Below are positions 16,191-25,027 of a stretch of DNA of 64,000 bases, in pieces. The first letter of the stretch is position 1. Every line of letters starts with the position of its first letter. This DNA comes from an uncultured Clostridia bacterium. GTDB taxonomy: Bacteria; Bacillota; Clostridia; Oscillospirales; Ruminococcaceae. Where the stretch lies: contig CANQWC010000003.1 of assembly GCA_947627455.1 (NCBI GenBank), positions 1 to 64,000 on the forward strand. Reading direction: 5' to 3'. A program made the position numbers and the translations under genes. Below the pieces are notes generated by a model. It saw only the letters and a list, made by a program, of their open reading frames with translations. It searched no databases and had not been told where the DNA came from.

Positions 16191-17397
16191 ATATCCCGCG
16201 AAAAAGCTTGGTATATCATCATCGCCGATGGGCGGCTGGATAATGTCTATGGCAAAAAGTCTTATTCAAAATTACGATAATATAAAGCTTTGTCTTGTAT
16301 CAATATACAATTTAGATAATATTTTTTGCTGTGATGATGGAGATATTTTGTATTATGTTATTCCGCTAAAGCAATCATCTGAAATGAGTTGGAAACATAT
16401 CATTTCAGATTTCAAGCCGGATGTAGTCCATATACATGGAACAGAGCTGGGTTTTTCTCTTCCGCTGCTGAATCATATATCCGATTATAAAACTGTCGTG
16501 TCAATTCAGGGCTTGGTGGGGGAATTGGCGAAATATTATTACGGAGGCATATCGGATAAAGATAGAATAATTAACACCACTTTAAGAGATATGATAAGAA
16601 CCACAATGCGGCAGGAAAAGAAGGATTTTGAAAAAAGAGGGATTAACGAAGTAAATATTTTGAAGAAAACCGATTATATTGTGGGGCGTACCGATTGGGA
16701 TTTGAGTGTTTGTCAAAAGTATGGAATGGAAGGTAAATACAGAAAATGTAATGAAAATCTTCGAAGTGTATTTTATGAAAATGAATGGGATTATAGCAAA
16801 ATGACTCCTCATACGATTTTTTTAAGCCAAGGTGCAGTACCTTATAAGGGCGCTCATTTTGTGATAGAAGCGTTAAGCATTGTAAAGAAAAAGTATCCTG
16901 ATGCTCAGCTTAGAATAGCAGGGTACAATATTATGTCTACGACTCATGGAAAAAATCGGATCAAAGAACATGGATATACAAAATATATTTGTAAACTTAT
17001 AAAGAAATATAATCTGCAGGATTCTGTAGAATATATAGGGCTTCTTGATGAACAAAGAATGTTGAGGGAATACTTAAATGCGCATTGTTTTGTGCAAAGT
17101 TCATTAATAGAGAACAGCCCTAATTCGCTTGGAGAAGCCATGTTGTTGGGCACACCGGTTGTTGCATCTTTTGTAGGTGGGACGGGGAGTTTCCTAAAGC
17201 ACAATGTAAATGGCTTTGCATACCCGTATAATGATGTTTCTTTATTAGCGTATTATATAAATGAATTATTCGAAAATGAAGATTTATGCAAAAGATTTAG
17301 CAAATCCTCAAAAAAAGGCGCGCTTACATATTATGACAGAAAAAGAAATGCTGAAAGTATGATGTGTGTTTATAGGGAGGCAAAGAATAATCAGTGA
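16156..17397 (+). CDS. Family 4 glycosyltransferase
   Basis: A 413-residue GT-B protein. ATG 16156 is preferred because GGAGA lies 7 bp upstream and the product then begins MKILWSVNIITEYPAKKLG; the start lies inside the polymerase gene. Motifs include DVVHIHGTELGFSL in the acceptor domain, then ILFSQGAVPYKGAHF-like sequence and SSLIENSPNSLGEAMLLG, the E-x7-E donor motif. The 4-bp overlap with the flippase gene suggests coupling. The specific sugar is not predictable. Confidence 0.85.
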   Translation: MKILWSVNIITEYPAKKLGISSSPMGGWIMSMAKSLIQNYDNIKLCLVSIYNLDNIFCCDDGDILYYVIPLKQSSEMSWKHIISDFKPDVVHIHGTELGFSLPLLNHISDYKTVVSIQGLVGELAKYYYGGISDKDRIINTTLRDMIRTTMRQEKKDFEKRGINEVNILKKTDYIVGRTDWDLSVCQKYGMEGKYRKCNENLRSVFYENEWDYSKMTPHTIFLSQGAVPYKGAHFVIEALSIVKKKYPDAQLRIAGYNIMSTTHGKNRIKEHGYTKYICKLIKKYNLQDSVEYIGLLDEQRMLREYLNAHCFVQSSLIENSPNSLGEAMLLGTPVVASFVGGTGSFLKHNVNGFAYPYNDVSLLAYYINELFENEDLCKRFSKSSKKGALTYYDRKRNAESMMCVYREAKNNQ

Positions 17398-18848
17398 AAG
17401 GAAAATCCGTTCAGATTAATTCTGTTTTAAACGTCCTGAAAACTTTAGCAGTATTGGCATTTCCGCTTATCACATATCCATATGCTTTTAGAATTCTGGG
17501 AGTAAACAGTATAGGAGAATATAGCTTCTCAAAATCGATTGTAAATTATTTTGTGCTTATTGCGGGACTTGGCATAAATAGGTTTGCAGTCAGAGAAGGA
17601 GCAAGGCTTCGCGACAACCAAGATGCATTAAACACTTTTTCTTCACAGATGTTTTCGATAAATCTGATTTCAACAGGAATTTCATATATCCTCTTGATTT
17701 TAACTTTATTGATTTCTGTAAAGCTTCGTTCATATTTGTTACTTATTGCAATTCAGTCATTGACGATAATAATGACGACTTTGGGAATGGAGTGGCTTAA
17801 TTCTTGTCTTGAAGATTACTCATACATAGCTGTAAGAACGCTGATAGTTCAAATAATATCTGTATGTATGATGTTTTTGATTGTAAAAGACAGCAGCGAT
17901 ATTGTGCCTTATACGATCGTATTGCTTATTTCCAATATTGGCGGATATATTTCTAATATTTTTTATATTCGCAGACATGTAAAAATTAGATTTAATTTGT
18001 CAAATACAAAGCAGTATATACCAAGAATATTTTTATTGTTTGCTTCAGAAATAGCATCGATAATATATGTAAATTCAGATATAACAATGCTGGGAATTTT
18101 TGAAGGTGACTATCAGGTGGGATTGTATACTGCGTCATCTAAAATTTACAGCGTTGCACAACAATTACTTTCAGCTGCAATTTTAGTAACTCTCCCAAGG
18201 TTATCTTATTATTATGCAACCGCTCAAAAGGATAAATATTGTGAGCTTGTATCTAATGCATTCAATTTAACAATTATGAACGTTATGCCTGCATCTTTGG
18301 GATTGTTACTTCTGTCAGGGGACATAACAATAATATTTTCAGGAAAAGAGTTTTATGATAGTAAATATTCACTCATGATATTGTGTATAAGCCTTGCAAT
18401 CTCTTTATTTGGAATCTTGTACACAAATACGATTTTGTTGCCGATGCAAATGGAAAAAGAAATAACGGTTATTATGCTTTTAGCAGCTATTAGTAATGCT
18501 CTTTTGAATATCTTTATGATACCTCTATTCAAACACATAGGGGCTGCAATAACGACAGTTCTGGCTGAAGCGATTGTCATGGTCATGCAGGCGATAGTTG
18601 TTAAAATGCATAAAATCAATAAAATAATTCTTTTTGATAAGAAAACCATAGTTGGAACGATAATTGGTTGTGTATGGATTGCAGCAATAGTATTACTGAC
18701 ATATCAAATAATATCAAATATGATTATTCGTATGATAACTGCCATAATGGTTTCTGCAATTGGTTATTATGGAATACATCTAATATTGAAAAATAAATAT
18801 ATGATATCATTGTTTGTGAAATTTAAAAATCATTTTAAGATGAATTAA
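17394..18848 (+). CDS. Wzx-type polysaccharide flippase
   Basis: A 484-residue membrane protein with about 12-14 hydrophobic segments. The N-terminal pattern VLKTLAVLAFPLITYPYAFRILG-like sequence followed by SIGEYSFSKSIVNYF is typical of the RfbX/MOP exporter family. It moves the undecaprenyl-linked repeat unit across the membrane for polymerisation. The start is GTG, overlapping the glycosyltransferase stop by 4 bp. Together with Wzy at 14766 it defines this as a Wzx/Wzy-dependent pathway rather than an ABC-transporter or synthase pathway. Confidence 0.9.
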   Translation: MKGKSVQINSVLNVLKTLAVLAFPLITYPYAFRILGVNSIGEYSFSKSIVNYFVLIAGLGINRFAVREGARLRDNQDALNTFSSQMFSINLISTGISYILLILTLLISVKLRSYLLLIAIQSLTIIMTTLGMEWLNSCLEDYSYIAVRTLIVQIISVCMMFLIVKDSSDIVPYTIVLLISNIGGYISNIFYIRRHVKIRFNLSNTKQYIPRIFLLFASEIASIIYVNSDITMLGIFEGDYQVGLYTASSKIYSVAQQLLSAAILVTLPRLSYYYATAQKDKYCELVSNAFNLTIMNVMPASLGLLLLSGDITIIFSGKEFYDSKYSLMILCISLAISLFGILYTNTILLPMQMEKEITVIMLLAAISNALLNIFMIPLFKHIGAAITTVLAEAIVMVMQAIVVKMHKINKIILFDKKTIVGTIIGCVWIAAIVLLTYQIISNMIIRMITAIMVSAIGYYGIHLILKNKYMISLFVKFKNHFKMN

Positions 18849-18863
18849 AGAAAGGAAATGAAT

Positions 18864-19907
18864 ATGGATAACTTTAACAATGCCGTCCTTATGATCACCG
18901 GCGGCACTGGCTCTTTCGGCAACACCGTCCTCAAACATTTCCTGCAAACCGACATCGCCGAGATCCGTATCTTTTCGCGCGACGAGAAAAAGCAGGACGA
19001 CATGCGTCACGAGTTGCAGGCAAAATGCCCCGAGCAGGCGAAAAAAGTCAAATTCTTCATCGGTGATGTGCGCAATCCGCAGTCGGTTCGTGACGCGATG
19101 CACGGTGTCGATTACATATTTCACGCGGCAGCGCTGAAACAGGTTCCCTCCTGCGAATTCTTCCCGATGGAGGCTGTACGCACCAATGTTATCGGCACCG
19201 ATAACGTTCTTCACGCCGCAATCGACGAAAGCGTGAAGCGTGTGGTTTGTCTGTCGACAGACAAGGCGGCATACCCAATCAACGCTATGGGGATCTCGAA
19301 AGCGATGATGGAGCACGTCATTTATGCGAATGCCCGCGTCGCGGCAGAACGCGGCGGAACGGTCATCTGCTGCACCCGCTACGGCAACGTGATGTGCAGC
19401 CGCGGCAGCGTTATCCCGCTGTTTATCGACCAAATCAAGGCGGGTAATCCTATCACTATAACCGACCCGAATATGACAAGGTTCCTGATGAATCTTGATG
19501 AAGCAGTAGACCTTGTAAAATTCGCTTTTGAGCACGCCAACCCCGGCGACCTGTTTATTCAAAAGGCTGACGCCAGCACGATAGGCGACCTTGCAAAGGC
19601 AGTTCAGAAGCTGTTCGGCGACACGAGGACAAACATCATAGGTACACGCCATGGCGAAAAGCTCTATGAAACGCTGATGACCCGCGAGGAGCGGCTCCGC
19701 TCTGAGGATATGGGCGGATATTTCCGCGTATCTGCGGATAACCGCGACCTCAACTATGACAAGTATTTCGTAAAAGGACAAGTTATGACGCAGGCAGAGG
19801 AGAGCTACACCAGCCATAACACGACGCTCCTCGACGTTGACGGCGTGGTGAAAAAGATCCTTACGACCGATTATGTCAAAGACGAGCTTGCCAAATTCGG
19901 CAGATAG
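18864..19907 (+). CDS. capE: UDP-GlcNAc 4,6-dehydratase/5-epimerase (CapE/FnlA)
   Basis: A 347-residue SDR-extended enzyme: TGGTGSFGNTVLKHF cofactor motif, AAALKQVPSCEFFPMEAV, VVCLSTDKAAYPINAMGISK with the Met-Lys active-site variant characteristic of FlaA1/CapE inverting dehydratases, and CCTRYGNVMCSRGSVIPLF. It makes the first intermediate of UDP-L-FucNAc from UDP-GlcNAc. ATG 18864 is preferred over 18858 because AAAGGAA directly abuts the latter. It is followed by the 2-epimerase and the reductase, completing the pathway. The GC content rises here compared with the Wzx gene. Confidence 0.92.
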   Translation: MDNFNNAVLMITGGTGSFGNTVLKHFLQTDIAEIRIFSRDEKKQDDMRHELQAKCPEQAKKVKFFIGDVRNPQSVRDAMHGVDYIFHAAALKQVPSCEFFPMEAVRTNVIGTDNVLHAAIDESVKRVVCLSTDKAAYPINAMGISKAMMEHVIYANARVAAERGGTVICCTRYGNVMCSRGSVIPLFIDQIKAGNPITITDPNMTRFLMNLDEAVDLVKFAFEHANPGDLFIQKADASTIGDLAKAVQKLFGDTRTNIIGTRHGEKLYETLMTREERLRSEDMGGYFRVSADNRDLNYDKYFVKGQVMTQAEESYTSHNTTLLDVDGVVKKILTTDYVKDELAKFGR

Positions 19908-19919
19908 GGGGGCAGCGCA

Positions 19920-21089
19920 ATGACTTATCCCGCTTGGAAAGACAACGGCAAACTAAAGCTTTTAATAATCGTCGGCACGCGCCCTGAGATAATCCGCCTT
20001 GCCGCGGTCATAAAGAAGTGCCGCAGATATTTCGACACGATTTTAGTTCACACTGGGCAGAATTACGACTACAACCTCAACGGCGTGTTTTTCAAGGATT
20101 TAGAACTCGACGACCCAGATGTTTATCTCGATGCGGTCGGTGCAGATCTCGGCGAAACTATGGGCAACATCATCGCAAAATCATATCAGCTTATGGCGGA
20201 AATCAAGCCCGAGGCAGTTCTCGTCCTCGGCGACACGAACAGTTGCCTGTCCGTGATCGGTGCAAAGCGTCTGCACATTCCTATTTTTCATATGGAGGCG
20301 GGAAATCGCTGCAAGGACGAGTGTTTGCCGGAGGAAACAAACCGCCGAATTGTGGACATCATTTCGGACGTAAACCTTGCATACTCCGAACACGCTCGCC
20401 GCTATCTCGCAGATTGCGGTTTACCGAAGGAGCGCACTTATGTTACGGGTTCACCGATGGCGGAGGTTTTGCACCAGAATCTTGAAAAAATCGAAACGAG
20501 CGACATACACGCCCGCCTCGGCCTGAAAAAGGGCGGATATATCCTACTCTCGGCACACCGTGAGGAGAACATCGACACCGACAAGAACTTTTTCAGCCTG
20601 TTCTCGGCGATAAATAAGCTCGCAGAAAAGTACGAAATGCCGATTCTCTACTCCTGTCACCCTCGCTCGAAAAAGCGCCTCGAAGCGTCAAAATTCGAGC
20701 TGAGCCCTTGGGTCATACAGCACGAGCCGCTCGGCTTCCACGACTATAACTGCCTGCAAATGAATGCGTTCTGCGTTGTTTCGGACAGCGGAACTCTCCC
20801 CGAGGAGAGCAGCTTCTTCACAAGCATCGGTAAACCTTTCCCGGCGGTGTGCATACGCACCTCAACAGAGCGCCCCGAAGCGCTTGACAAAGCGTGCTTT
20901 ATTCTCGCAGGAATCGACGAAAAGAGCCTTTTGCAGGCGGTCGACACTGCAGTAGAGATGAACAAAAACGGTCACCACGGGATTCCCGTGCCGGATTATG
21001 TCGACGAAAACGTCAGTGATAAGGTCATCAAGATAATTCAGAGCTATACCGGCGTCGTCAATAAGATGGTGTGGAGGAAAGAAATATGA
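19920..21089 (+). CDS. capG: UDP-N-acetylglucosamine 2-epimerase family (CapG/FnlC)
   Basis: A 389-residue non-hydrolysing 2-epimerase: IIVGTRPEIIRLAAVI, LVHTGQNYDYNLNGVFF, HMEAGNRCKDECLPEETNRR, LSAHREENID and SDSGTLPEESSFF. In the L-FucNAc pathway this enzyme performs the last step, C2 epimerisation of UDP-N-acetyl-L-pneumosamine, while WecB homologues convert UDP-GlcNAc to UDP-ManNAc. The flanking capE and capF genes settle it as the FucNAc form. Its stop overlaps the ATG of capF (ATGA), so they are coupled. Confidence 0.9.
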   Translation: MTYPAWKDNGKLKLLIIVGTRPEIIRLAAVIKKCRRYFDTILVHTGQNYDYNLNGVFFKDLELDDPDVYLDAVGADLGETMGNIIAKSYQLMAEIKPEAVLVLGDTNSCLSVIGAKRLHIPIFHMEAGNRCKDECLPEETNRRIVDIISDVNLAYSEHARRYLADCGLPKERTYVTGSPMAEVLHQNLEKIETSDIHARLGLKKGGYILLSAHREENIDTDKNFFSLFSAINKLAEKYEMPILYSCHPRSKKRLEASKFELSPWVIQHEPLGFHDYNCLQMNAFCVVSDSGTLPEESSFFTSIGKPFPAVCIRTSTERPEALDKACFILAGIDEKSLLQAVDTAVEMNKNGHHGIPVPDYVDENVSDKVIKIIQSYTGVVNKMVWRKEI

Positions 21090-22282
21090 AAATCCTCGTA
21101 ACCGGTTCAAACGGCTTTTTCGGGCGGAATCTCGTTGAAAATCTGAAAAATATCCGCGACGGGAAAGACCGCACACATCCAGAATTGAAAATTGACGAAA
21201 TATACGAATACGACATAAACAACACCGAAGCAGAGCTTGATAGATTCTGCTCCGACTGCGATTTTGTTTTCAATCTTGCCGGCGTGAACCGCCCTCAAAA
21301 TCAGGCGGAATTTATGCAGGGCAACTTCGGCTTCGCGTCCACTCTTCTTGAAGCGCTCAAAAGGCATCACAACGCCTGCCCTGTTATGCTGTCCTCATCG
21401 ATTCAAGCTACCCTAATAGGCAGATACGACAGCGAATATGGCAGAAGCAAACGTGCAGGGGAGGATTTATTCTTCAACTACGCCGAGGAAACAGCGGCGA
21501 AAGTACTTGTCTACCGTTTCCCGAATATGTTCGGCAAATGGTGCCGCCCAAACTACAACAGCGCCGTTGCGACCTTCTGCAATAATATAGCGAACGATTT
21601 ACCAATACAGATAAATGACCGTTCGACCGTGCTTGAACTCGTTTACATTGATGATTTGGTCGACGAAATGATTTGCGCGCTTGAGGGTAAGCCTCATAGA
21701 TGTGACTATGACAGTCTTACCCCGATTCAGAGCGAAAGCGGCAGATTCTGCTATGTCCCCATTACCCACAAAGTGACCTTGGGCGAGATTGCGGACTTAC
21801 TGTATGAATTCCATGACCAACCCAAAACTCTGTTAATGCCCGAAATTCCCAAATATAGCTTTGAGAAAAAGCTTTACAGCACCTATCTCAGCTATCTGCC
21901 GAAGGAGAAAATATGTTTTCCGCTCAAGATGAATACCGACTCGCGAGGCAGCTTCACGGAGCTTTTAAAGACCGAAAACTGCGGACAGTTTTCAGTAAAT
22001 ATCTCGAAGCCTGGCATTACGAAGGGTCAGCATTGGCACAACACAAAGTGGGAATTTTTCATTGTTGTATCTGGTCACGGGCTGATTCAGGAACGAAAAA
22101 TCGGAATGGACGAAGTGCTTGAATTTGAGGTCAGCGGCGATAAAATCAAGGCGGTTCATATGCTGCCGGGGTATACGCATAACATCATCAACCTTTCGGA
22201 TACCGAGGATTTAGTAACCTTAATGTGGGCAAACGAGCAGTTTGACCCGGATAAGCCGGATACGTTTGGAGAGAAAGTGTAA
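21086..22282 (+). CDS. capF: UDP-2-acetamido-2,6-dideoxy-beta-L-talose reductase pathway enzyme CapF/FnlB
   Basis: A 398-residue two-domain protein. The N-terminal half is an SDR (ILVTGSNGFFGRNLVENL, with SEYGRSKRAGEDL carrying the YxxxK motif) and the C-terminal 120 or so residues form a cupin (SVNISKPGITKGQHWHNTKW with metal-binding His residues, GYTHNIINLSDTEDL). This is the exact layout of CapF, which reduces and epimerises the CapE product. ATG 21086 follows GGAGGAAAGAA. It is the last intact gene of the polysaccharide locus before the glmM fragment. Confidence 0.92.
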   Translation: MKILVTGSNGFFGRNLVENLKNIRDGKDRTHPELKIDEIYEYDINNTEAELDRFCSDCDFVFNLAGVNRPQNQAEFMQGNFGFASTLLEALKRHHNACPVMLSSSIQATLIGRYDSEYGRSKRAGEDLFFNYAEETAAKVLVYRFPNMFGKWCRPNYNSAVATFCNNIANDLPIQINDRSTVLELVYIDDLVDEMICALEGKPHRCDYDSLTPIQSESGRFCYVPITHKVTLGEIADLLYEFHDQPKTLLMPEIPKYSFEKKLYSTYLSYLPKEKICFPLKMNTDSRGSFTELLKTENCGQFSVNISKPGITKGQHWHNTKWEFFIVVSGHGLIQERKIGMDEVLEFEVSGDKIKAVHMLPGYTHNIINLSDTEDLVTLMWANEQFDPDKPDTFGEKV

Positions 22283-22298
22283 TTAAGGAGAAAAGTAT

Positions 22299-22514
22299 TA
22301 TATTAACATTTCTCATATGAACGACCCCGATGTTCTTGAAGCCGTAAAAAAGGCCGAAGATGAGATTGGCGACGCGGGAAGGGTTTTGGTTCGCGAGAGC
22401 GGGACAGAGCCGCTCGTCAGGGTGATGGCCGAGGCCGAGACCGAAGCTTTGTGCCGCGAATGCATTGACAGAATAGTCGACGTCATCGTGAAAAAGGGAC
22501 ACGCGGCGGAATAA
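22299..22514 (+). pseudogene. glmM: Phosphoglucosamine mutase (GlmM), C-terminal fragment
   Basis: About 70 residues identical in character to the end of GlmM: DPDVLEAVKKAEDEIG, the phosphate-binding loop RVLVRESGTEPLVRVM and a closing amphipathic helix. The rest of the roughly 450-residue enzyme is absent; upstream of about base 22299 the frame has a stop and the sequence is the capF tail and a short spacer. GlmM normally precedes or lies near glmS, which follows 31 bp later, so this is probably the native glmM-glmS location. The polysaccharide locus appears to have replaced the 5' part of glmM, or the join is an assembly artefact. Confidence 0.85.
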
Positions 22515-22545
22515 AATATCATTAACGAAACGAGGTTGATTTTAT

Positions 22546-24385
22546 ATGTGCGGAATAGTAGGCTTTTCGGGAAAAAAGCAGGCGGCGCCGGTTCTCTTGG
22601 ACGGCCTTGCAAAGCTTGAATACCGCGGATACGATTCTGCGGGCATAGCCGTAAGGGACGGCAGCAAGCCCGTGGAGATTGTCAAGGCAAAGGGAAAGCT
22701 TAAAATTTTGAGGGAGATGACCGACGAGGGTCAGGCGGTATCCGGCACCTGCGGAATAGGCCACACCCGCTGGGCCACCCACGGCGAGCCCTCGGTTACA
22801 AACGCCCACCCCCACGCCTCGGACGACCTGAACGTCGTCGGCGTTCACAACGGCATTATAGAGAACTATCAGGAGCTGAAAGCGAAGCTGATAAAGAGCG
22901 GCTACGGCTTTTCGAGCAGCACCGACACCGAGGTGGCGGTAAAGCTTGTAGATTACTACTATAAAAAGTACAACGGCGGCCCCGTCGACGCGCTCGCCCA
23001 TGCCATGACGAGGATCCGCGGCTCATACGCCCTCGCGATGATGTTCTCGGAATACCCGGGAGAGGTATATGCTATCCGCAAGGACAGCCCGATGATAATC
23101 GGCGTTGCCGACGGCGAGAGCTATCTTGCCTCCGACGTCCCCCGCGATATTGAAATACACCCGCAGCGTCTATTACGTCGGCGACCTTGAAATCGCAAAG
23201 CTCAAAGAGGGCGAGGTAGAGTTTTACAACATCGACCGCGAGCCGATACAAAAAGAGGTCACCGAGATAAAGTGGAACACCGAGGCGGCCGAAAAGGCGG
23301 GCTACGAGCACTTTATGCTCAAGGAAATCCACGAGCAGCCCAAGGCAGTCCGCGACACGATAAATTCCGTTCTCAAGGACGGCAGGATAGATTTTTCCGA
23401 GGTAGGTCTCTCGGACGAGGACATCAAAAAGATAAGGAACATCTACATCGTCGCTTGCGGCTCGGCGTATCACGTCTGCATGGCGGTGCAGTATGTAATA
23501 GAGGAGCTCACCTCGCTTTCGGTGAGGGTAGAGCTCGCCTCGGAATTCAGATACAGAAAGATGACCCTTCGCGAGGACAGCCTGGTTATAATCATAAGCC
23601 AGTCGGGGGAGACCGCCGACAGCCTCGCCGCCCTTAAGATGGCGAAAGCCTCGGGCGCAAAGACGCTCGGGATCGTCAACGTGGTGGGCTCGTCCATCGC
23701 AAGAGAGGCGGACAACGTATTTTACACCCTCGCCGGCCCCGAGATATCCGTTGCCACAACAAAGGCTTACAGCTGCCAGCTCGCGGCGGGATATATGCTC
23801 GCGATACAGCTTGCAAGCGCGCGGGGAGAGATATCGGAGGAGGAATATAAGCGCCTTCTCGACGAGCTTTCGGGGATCCCCCAGAAGATAGAACGCGTTT
23901 TGGAGGACAAGGAGAGGATCCAATGGTTTGCCGCGAAGTTTGCCGCCGTCAAGGACGCGTTCTTTATCGGCAGGGGAATCGACTACGCGGTCGGGCTTGA
24001 GGGAAGCCTCAAGATGAAGGAGATAAGCTATATCCATTCCGAGGCCTACGCCGCCGGCGAGCTTAAGCACGGGCCGATAAGCCTTATAGAGGACGGCACG
24101 CTTGTGATCGGGGTTGTCACCCAGCAGGCGCTCTACGAGAAGACGGTTTCGAACATGGTTGAGGTAAAGAGCCGCGGAGCCTATCTTATGGGTCTCACCT
24201 GCTACGGCAACTACGCAATCGAGGATCTTGCAGACTTTACGGTGTATATCCCGAACACCGACCACCTGTTTTTGGCAAGCCTTGCGGTCATTCCGCTTCA
24301 GCTTTTGGGATATTACATCAGCTGCGCCAAGGGCCTCGACGTCGACAAGCCGAGAAACCTCGCTAAGAGCGTGACAGTGGAATAG
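22546..24385 (+). CDS. glmS: Glucosamine-6-phosphate synthase (GlmS), interrupted by a 1-bp frameshift
   Basis: Glutamine:fructose-6-phosphate aminotransferase, which makes glucosamine-6-phosphate for peptidoglycan and UDP-GlcNAc. The first part (22546 to about 23140) holds the N-terminal glutaminase with the nucleophile Cys2 (MCGIVGFSG) and HTRWATHGEPS. The second part continues in the +1 frame (YTRSVYYVGDLEIAKL) with both SIS sugar-isomerase domains (CGSAYHVCMA, ISQSGETADSLAAL, the GAYLMGLTC segment) and the conserved end KSVTVE. The break lies at a run of five C at 23139-23143; deleting one C restores SDVPAILKYTR. No strong promoter is visible. A sequencing error is the simplest explanation because the enzyme is normally essential. 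Confidence 0.88.
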
Positions 24386-24724
24386 TGAGGAAAAAGCAGG
24401 GTGAGAGTGAACTGCCTCAAATTGTATGGACAGCAAAAAGAGTTCCAAAGTAGAAAAAATTTAAAAATGCATTGACATTGCTTTTCGAGAGGTGTTAGTT
24501 TTATTTTGAAAACTACAACACCAAGTTTTACTGGAGGGGGTAAAAAGCATTAGCTTAAAGCATTGAGCAGCGTGAATGCCAATAACAGTTAAAATATACT
24601 TATAAGTGGGGGCAATGGGTATTGCCAATCCTTTTTCTCAAACTCATATAGAATTAAGTAATTTGTATAGGTTATCACCTTCGGCATGCCGAGGGACGAT
24701 TTAACGGTTTGAAGCAATACCGTG
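24386..24724. other. Intergenic stretch after glmS with a possible terminator hairpin
   Basis: No coding signal is recognised. An inverted repeat, GGCAAT-GGGT-ATTGCC, at about 24605-24622 is followed by AATCCTTTTT and could stop transcription from glmS. A TTGACA box at 24472-24477 has no convincing -10 partner. The start (about 24409-24440) faintly resembles an insertion-sequence end, but too weakly to annotate. Confidence 0.4.
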
Positions 24725-24958
24725 AAATTATTCTGCGGTCTCATCAAGATATTTCATGCACAAATATCTTTTACACCCCCAATCCTTGCCGGCAACATGG
24801 CGCAACCTCGCGCAAACAAGCATCAGTGTCGAATTACCATCCGCAAACGCTCCAACTACCCTATGAATGATGCCCCGAGTAAACCAGCACTTGTATATTC
24901 GCACATTTAGAGTCTTATATATTCTGTCGTTTTCCTTTACGCCCCTGCTTTCGCTCAC
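24725..24958 (-). pseudogene. IS256-family (mutator) transposase, C-terminal remnant
   Basis: On the minus strand about 75 residues match the C-terminal end of IS256-family transposases: VVGAFADGNSTLMLVCARLRH followed by VAGKDWGCKRYLCMKYLDE. The family normally has about 400 residues; the DDE catalytic core is missing. No intact terminal inverted repeats or target duplication could be seen. A different, N-terminal IS256-type remnant lies at 29971 on the other strand, so this stretch of chromosome has been visited more than once by this family. Confidence 0.78.
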
Positions 24959-24970
24959 AGCAAATAGGTC

Positions 24971-24999
24971 TTGATATTCCCCAAAATATGTGGTAAAAT
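24971..24999 (+). promoter_or_regulatory. Probable sigma-70-type promoter of the HipA-like kinase gene
   Basis: TTGATA (24971-24976), a 17-bp spacer and TAAAAT (24994-24999) lie 29 bp before the GTG start at 25028. Both boxes are one mismatch from consensus and the spacer is optimal. Confidence 0.6.
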
Positions 25000-25027
25000 A
25001 TACTCATATAGCGCAGGGGGTGATACC

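Noticed and set aside
23139..23143. C5 run in glmS as a phase-variation switch
   Set aside because: Five C is too short for frequent slippage and glmS is normally essential; an indel error is more likely.
24409..24440. Possible insertion-sequence end after glmS
   Set aside because: The likeness to IS3-type ends is only a few bases and no partner repeat or transposase fits.
23072..24448. 458-codon open frame on the minus strand opposite glmS
   Set aside because: Shadow of glmS; no recognisable domain and the opposite strand is clearly coding.
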